From NCBI GenBank assembly GCA_963921935.1, contig OY998180.1, positions 48,677,731 to 48,741,730 of the forward strand: 64,000 nt of DNA, given 5' to 3'. This DNA comes from Galeruca laticollis. Lineage: Eukaryota > Arthropoda > Insecta > Coleoptera > Chrysomelidae. Under the pieces are notes generated by a model that saw only the letters and a program-made list of their open reading frames with translations, ran no database searches and was not told the DNA's origin. Of this stretch, positions 58,286 to 64,000 are shown one piece after another (position 1 is the stretch's first letter; each line of letters opens with the position of its first letter). The position numbers and the translations under genes were made by a program.

Positions 58286-61200
58286 GGAAGACATGGAGAC
58301 TTCATTTTCGGGATAGAACATATACGAAGCGTGAAATCTCAAAAAAATACACTAAATAAAAAATTCCCTTTCGGGGGTGGTTTTTTTGGGGAGTGGCTAC
58401 CCTTATTTTTGGAAAAAATGAAATTCCAACGACGTCATCGGTTTCCTTGAGTTTTTTTATGTACGGCCCTCAATTTTCACAGTTTTATCTTAAACTTGAA
58501 ATTTTTAAGTATGGACATTGACAAATTTTCAAAGAATATGCGTTGATTCTGGATCTTGGGTCACTCTGTTATATAAGAAACTGGAAGACTTGGAGACTTC
58601 ATTTTCGGGATAGAGTATATACGATGCGTGAAATCTCAAAAAATACACTAAATAAAAAATTGCATTTCGGGGGTGGCTACCCTTATTTTTGGAAAAAATG
58701 AAATTCCAACGACGTCATCGGTTTCCTTGAGTTTTTTTATGTACGGCCCTAAATTTTCATAATTTTATCATAAACTTGAAATTTTTCTCACGTAAGTACT
58801 TTGACAAAATTTCAGAGTAAATGCGATGATTCTGGATCTTGGGTCACTCTGTTATAAAAGAAACGGGAAGACATGGAGACTTCATTTTCGGGATAGAGTA
58901 TATACGATCCGTGAAATCTCAAAAAAATACACTAAATAAAAAATTCCCTTTCGGGGGTGGTTTTTTTGGGAGGTGGCTACCCTTATTTTTGGAAAAAATG
59001 AAATTCCAACGACCTCATCGGTTTCCCTGAGTTTTTCTATGTACGGCCCTCAATTTTCACAGTTTTATCTTAAACTTGAAATTTTTCTTAAGTCTGGACA
59101 TTGACAAATTTTCAAAGAATATACGTTGATTCTGGATCTTGGGTCACTCTGTTATAAAAGAAACGGGAAGACATGGAGACTTCATTTTCGGGATAGAGCA
59201 TATACGATCCGTGAAATCTCAAAAAAATACACTAAATAAAAAATTCCCGTTCGGGGGTGGTTTTTTTGGGGGGTGGCCACCCTTATTTTTGGAAAAAATG
59301 AAATTCCAACGACGTCATCGGTTTCCTTGAGTTTTTTTATGTACGGCCCTAAATTTTCATAATTTTATCATAAACTTGAAATTTTTCTCACGTATGGACT
59401 TTACATATTTTCAGAGAAAATGCGATGATTCTGGATCTTGAGTCACTCTGTTATATAAGAAACGGGAAGACATGGAGACTTTATTTCCGGGATAGAGCAT
59501 ATACGATGCGTGAAATCTCAAAAAAATACACTAAATAAAAAATTCCCTTTCGGGGGTGGTTTTTTGGGGGGTGGCTACCCTTATTTTTGGAAAAAATGAA
59601 ATTCCAACGACGTCATCGGTTTCCTTGAGTTTTTTTATGTACGGCCCTAAATTTTCATAATTTTATCATAAACTTGAAATTTTTCTCACGTATGGACTTT
59701 ACATATTTTCAGAGAAAATGCGATGATTCTGGATCTTGGATCACTCTGTTATATAAGAAACGGGAAGACATGGAGACTTCATTTTCGGGATAGAGCATAT
59801 ACGATGCGTGAAATCTCAAAAAAATACACTAAGTAAGAAATTCCCTTTCGGGGGAGGTTTTTTTGGGGGGTGGCCACCCTTATTTTTGAAAAAAATGAAA
59901 TTCCAACGACGTCATCGGTTTCCTTGAGTTTTTTATATACGGCCCTAAATTTTCATAATTTTATCATAAACTTGAAATTTTTCTCACGTATGGACTTTGA
60001 CATATTTTCAGAGAAAATGCGATGATTCTGGATCTTGAGTCACTCTGTTACATAAGAAACGAGAAGACATGGAGACTTCATTTTCGGGATAGAGCATATA
60101 CGATGCGTGAAATGTCAAAAAAATACACAAAATAAAAAATTCCCGTTCGGGGGTGGTTTTTTTGGGGGGTGGCCACCCTTATTTTTGAAAAAAATGAAAT
60201 TCCAACGACGTCATAGGTTTCCTTGAGTTTTTTTATGTACGGCCCTAAATTTTCATAATTTTATCATAAACTTGAAATTTTTCTCACGTATGGACTTTGA
60301 CAAAATTTCAGAGAAAATGCGATGATTCTGGATCTTGGGTCACTCTGTTATATAAGAAACTGGAAGACTTGGAGACTTCATTTTCGGGATAGAGTATATA
60401 CGATGCGTGAAATCTCAAAAAAAACACTAAATAAAAAATTCCCTTTCGGGGGTGGTTTTTTTGGGGGTTGCTACCCTTATTTTTGGAAAAAATGAAATTC
60501 CAACGACGTCATCGGTTTCCTTGAATTTTTTATGTACGGCTCTAAATTTTCATAATTTTATCATAAACTTGAAATTTTTCTCACGTAAGTACTTTGACAA
60601 AATTTCAGAGTAAATGCGATGATTCTGGATCTTGGGACACTCTGTTATAAAAGAAACGGGAAGACATGGAGACTTCATTTTCGGGATAGAGCATATACGA
60701 TCCGTGAAATCTCAAAAAAATACACTAAATAAAAAATTCCCTTTCGGGGGTGGTTTTTTGGGGGGTGGCTACCCTTATTTTTGGAAAAAATGAAATTCCA
60801 ACGACGTCATCGGTTTCCTTGAGTTTTTTGATGTACGGCCCTCAATTTTCACAGTTTTATCTTAAACTTGAAATTTTTCTTAAGTCTGGACATTGACAAA
60901 TTTTCAAAGAATATACGTTGATTCTGGATCTTGGGTCACTCTGTTATAAAAGAAACGGGAAGACATGGAGACTTCATTTTCGGGATAGAGCATATACGAT
61001 CCGTGAAATCTCAAAAAAATACACTAAATAAAAAATTCCCGTTCGGGGGTGGTTTTTTTGGGGGGTGGTCACCCTTATTTTTGGAAAAAATGAAATTCCA
61101 ACTACGTCATCGGTTTCCTTGAGTTTTTTTATGTACGGCCCTAAATTTTCATAATTTTATCATAAACTTGAAATTTTTCTCACGTATGGACTTTGACAAA

Positions 61201-64000
61201 ATTTCAGAGAAAATGCGATGATTCTGGATCTTGGGTCACTCTGTTATATAAGAAACGGGAAGACATGGAGACTTCATTTTCGGGATAGAGCATATACGAT
61301 GCGTGAAATCTCAAAAAAATACACTAAGTAAGAAATTCCCTTTCGGGGGAGGTTTTTTTGGGGGGTGGCCACCCTTATTTTTGAAAAAAATGAATCCAAC
61401 GACGTCATCGGTTTCCTTGAGTCTTTTATGTACGGCCCTAAATTTTCATAATTTTATCATAAACTTGAAATTTTTCTCACGTATGGACTTTGACAAAATT
61501 TCAGAGAAAATGCGATGATTCTGGATCTTGGGTCACTCTGTTATATAAGAAACGGGAAGACATGGAGACTTCATTTTCGGGATAGAGCATATACGATGCG
61601 TGAAATCTCAAAAAAATACACTAAGTAAGAAATTCCCTTTCGGGGGAGGTTTTATTGGGGGGTGGCCACCCTTATTTTTGAAAAAAATGAAATTCCAACG
61701 ACGTCATCGGTTTCCTTGAGTTTTTCTATGTACGGCCCTCAATTTTCACAGTTTTATCTTAAACTTGAAATTTTTCTTAAGTCTGGACATTGACAAATTT
61801 TCAAAGAATATACGTTGATTCTGGATCTTGGGTCACTCTGTTATAAAAGAAACGGGAAGACATGGAGACTTCATTTTCGGGATAGAGCATATACGATCCG
61901 TGAAATCTCAAAAAAATACACTAAATAAAAAATTCCCGTTCGGAGGTGGTTTTTTTGGGGGGTAGGCCACCCTTATTTTTGAAAAAAATGAAATTCCAAC
62001 GACGTCATCAGTTTCCTTGAGTTTTTTTATGTACGGCCCCAAATTTTCATAATTTTATCATAAACTTGAAATTTTTCTCACGTATGGACTTTGACAAAAT
62101 TTCAGAGAAAATGCGATGATTCTGGATCTTGGGTCACTCTGTTATATAAGAAACGGGAAGACATGGAGACTTCATTTTCGGGATAGAGCATATACGATGC
62201 GTGAAATCTCAAAAAAATACACTAAGTAAGAAATTCCCTTTCGGGGGAGGTTTTTTTGGGGGGTGGCCACCCTTATTTTTGAAAAAAATGAAATTCCAAC
62301 GACGTCATCGGTTTCCTTGAGTTTTTTATATACGGCCCTAAATTTTCATAATTTTATCATAAACTTGAAATTTTTCTCACGTATGGACTTTGACAAAATT
62401 TCAGAGAAAATGCGATGATTCTGGATCTTGGGTCACTCTGTTATATAAGAAACGGGAAGACATGGAGACTTCATTTTCGGGATAGAACATATACGAAGCG
62501 TGAAATCTCAAAAAAATACACTAAGTAAGAAATTCCCTTTCGGGGGAGGTTTTTTTGGGGGGTGGCCACCCTTATTTTTGAAAAAAATGAAATTCCAACG
62601 ACGTCATCGGTTTCCTTGAGTTTTTTAAATACGGCCCTAAATTTTCATAATTTTATCATAAACTTGAAATTTTTCTCACGTATGGACTTTGACAAAATTT
62701 CAGAGAAAATGCGATGATTCTGGATCTTGGGTCACTCTGTTATATAAGAAACGGGAAGACATGGAGACTTCATTTTCGGGATAGAACATATACGAAGCGT
62801 GAAATCTCAAAAAAATACACTAAGTAAGAAATTCCCTTTCGGGGGAGGTTTTTTTGGGGGGTGGCCACCCTTATTTTTGAAAAAAATGAAATTCCAACGA
62901 CGTCATCGGTTTCCTTGAGTTTTTTATATACGGCCCTAAATTTTCATAATTTTATCTTAAACTTGAAATTTTTCTTAAGTCTGGACATTGACAAATTTTC
63001 AAAGAATATACGTTGATTCTGGATCTTGGGTCACTCTGTTATATAAGAAACGGGAAGACATGGAGACTTCATTTTCGGGATAGAACATATACGAAGCGTG
63101 AAATCTCAAAAAAATACACTAAATAAAAAATTCCCTTTCGGGGGTGGTTTTTTTGGGGAGTGGCTACCCTTATTTTTGGAAAAAATGAAATTCCAACGAC
63201 GTCATCGGTTTCCTTGAGTTTTTTTATGTACGGCCCTCAATTTTCACAGTTTTATCTTAAACTTGAAATTTTTAAGTATGGACATTGACAAATTTTCAAA
63301 GAATATGCGTTGATTCTGGATCTTGGGTCACTCTGTTATATAAGAAACTGGAAGACTTGGAGACTTCATTTTCGGGATAGAGTATATACGATGCGTGAAA
63401 TCTCAAAAAATACACTAAATAAAAAATTGCATTTCGGGGGTGGCTACCCTTATTTTTGGAAAAAATGAAATTCCAACGACGTCATCGGTTTCCTTGAGTT
63501 TTTTTATGTACGTCCCTAAATTTTCATAATTTTATCATAAACTTGAAATTTTTCTCACGTATGGACTTTGACAAAATTTCAGAGAAAATGCGATGATTCT
63601 GGATCTTGGGTCACTCTGTTATATAAGAAACTGGAAGACTTGGAGACTTCATTTTCGGGATAGAGTATATACGATGCCTGAAATCTCAAAAAAAACACTA
63701 AATAAAAAATTCCCTTTCGGGGGTGGTTTTTTTGGGGGTTGCTACCCTTATTTTTGGAAAAAATGAAATTCCAACGACGTCATCGGTTTTCTTGAATTTT
63801 TTATGTACGGCTCTAAATTTTCATAATTTTATCATAAACTTGAAATTTTTCTCACGTAAGTACTTTGACAAAATTTCAGAGTAAATGCGATGATTCTGGA
63901 TCTTGGGTCACTCTGTTATATAAGAAACTGGAAGACTTGGAGACTTCATTTTCGGGATAGAGTATATACGATGCCTGAAATCTCAAAAAAAACACTAAAT

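Larger units (their letters stand above)
34163..64000 (+). repeat. Satellite array, type B ~300-bp monomers, right part
   Basis: Continuation of the type B array after the LINE, same orientation, running past the window end. About 100 monomers by length. Recurrent marked monomers include AAGTACTTTGACAAAATTTC with GTAAATGCG, CATTCTCGGGATAGAACATA, TTATAAAAGAAACGG, GACTTCAGTTTCGG, TTTCAAGGGTGG with GGTGGACACCC, CCGTTCGGGGG with AATGTCAAAA, and TTGCATTTCGGGGGTGGC. Their order repeats in blocks of roughly 0.9, 1.8, 2.4 and 11.6 kb, so recent unequal exchange or block duplication is likely. No gene is supported; open frames of 60-95 codons recur only because the monomer recurs. Confidence 0.96.

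Noticed and set aside
16858..61518. Dozens of 60-95-codon open frames in both strands of the type B array
   Set aside because: They recur only because the monomer recurs, shift frame at every small indel and show no known domain.
14889..64000. CENP-B-box-like half site in AAGAAACGGGA of each monomer
   Set aside because: The 3' half (GAAACGGGA) fits the CENP-B box, but the essential TTCG half reads TTATA, so the motif is incomplete.
14889..64000. AATAAA in TACACTAAATAAAAAATT as a polyadenylation signal for satellite transcripts
   Set aside because: It lies only about 50 bases after the putative initiator and within a poly-A-rich tract, so it is expected by composition. It is lost in the CTAAGTAAGAAATT variants.
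9167..64000. CRISPR-like regular repetition
   Set aside because: Repeats are ~300 bp, directly adjacent with no unique spacers, no cas genes, and in a eukaryotic context.
9167..64000. Hammerhead ribozyme in the satellite monomer, as known for some animal satellites
   Set aside because: No CTGATGA core with a matching GAAA was found on either strand of the monomer by eye.

Overview
The window looks like heterochromatic or otherwise repeat-rich DNA from an animal nuclear genome. The retroelement families (Ty3/Gypsy, L1-like LINE) and AT-rich base use fit an arthropod, most likely an insect, but no single-copy host gene is present to fix the species. No prokaryotic feature is seen.

Layout. (1) 1-62 and 6481-~6840: a decayed LINE endonuclease (EEP) fragment on the minus strand, split by the next element. 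(2) 63-6480: a complete 6,418-bp Ty3/Gypsy LTR retrotransposon on the minus strand. It has 467-bp LTRs differing at 3 positions, a 4-bp ATTC target duplication, a tRNA-Leu primer site and a polypurine tract. Its gag carries a SAP-like domain, a coiled coil and a CCHC knuckle; pol carries protease, RT, RNase H and integrase. The integrase reading frame continues into a macro domain resembling the ADP-ribosyl-hydrolase OARD1/TARG1, then a CCCH zinc finger. This copy is damaged: an in-frame stop in gag, two pol frameshifts and an Asp-to-Tyr change at the first integrase catalytic position. (3) ~6841-9166: AT-rich non-coding DNA with small degenerate tandem repeats, an inverted repeat and a possible LINE C-terminal remnant. 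(4) ~9167-64000: about 50 kb of head-to-tail satellite with a ~300-bp monomer, running off the right edge. Type A monomers occupy ~9.17-14.89 kb and type B the rest. Higher-order structure is clear: a ~1.19-kb four-monomer unit in type A, a 787-bp unit repeated about 3.5 times at 23.6-26.3 kb, and a ~10-kb duplication (35.1-46.4 versus 48.8-58.3 kb). (5) 29409-34162: a 4,754-bp full-length-looking LINE inside the satellite with a 16-bp target duplication. It has an L1-type ORF1p and an EEP-RT ORF2 broken by a one-base homopolymer shift. (6) 27131-27252: a 122-bp short retroelement fragment in the satellite.

How the parts relate. The retroelements are independent insertions into older repeats: Gypsy into a dead LINE, LINE into satellite. 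Three points deserve most attention: the macro plus CCCH tail on the Gypsy polyprotein; a canonical A AAA AAC slippery heptamer at the LINE ORF1 stop, with ORF2 in the -1 frame and no early ATG; and a TATATAAG box placed exactly 31 bases upstream of a TCAKT initiator in type B satellite monomers, which could make the array transcribable.
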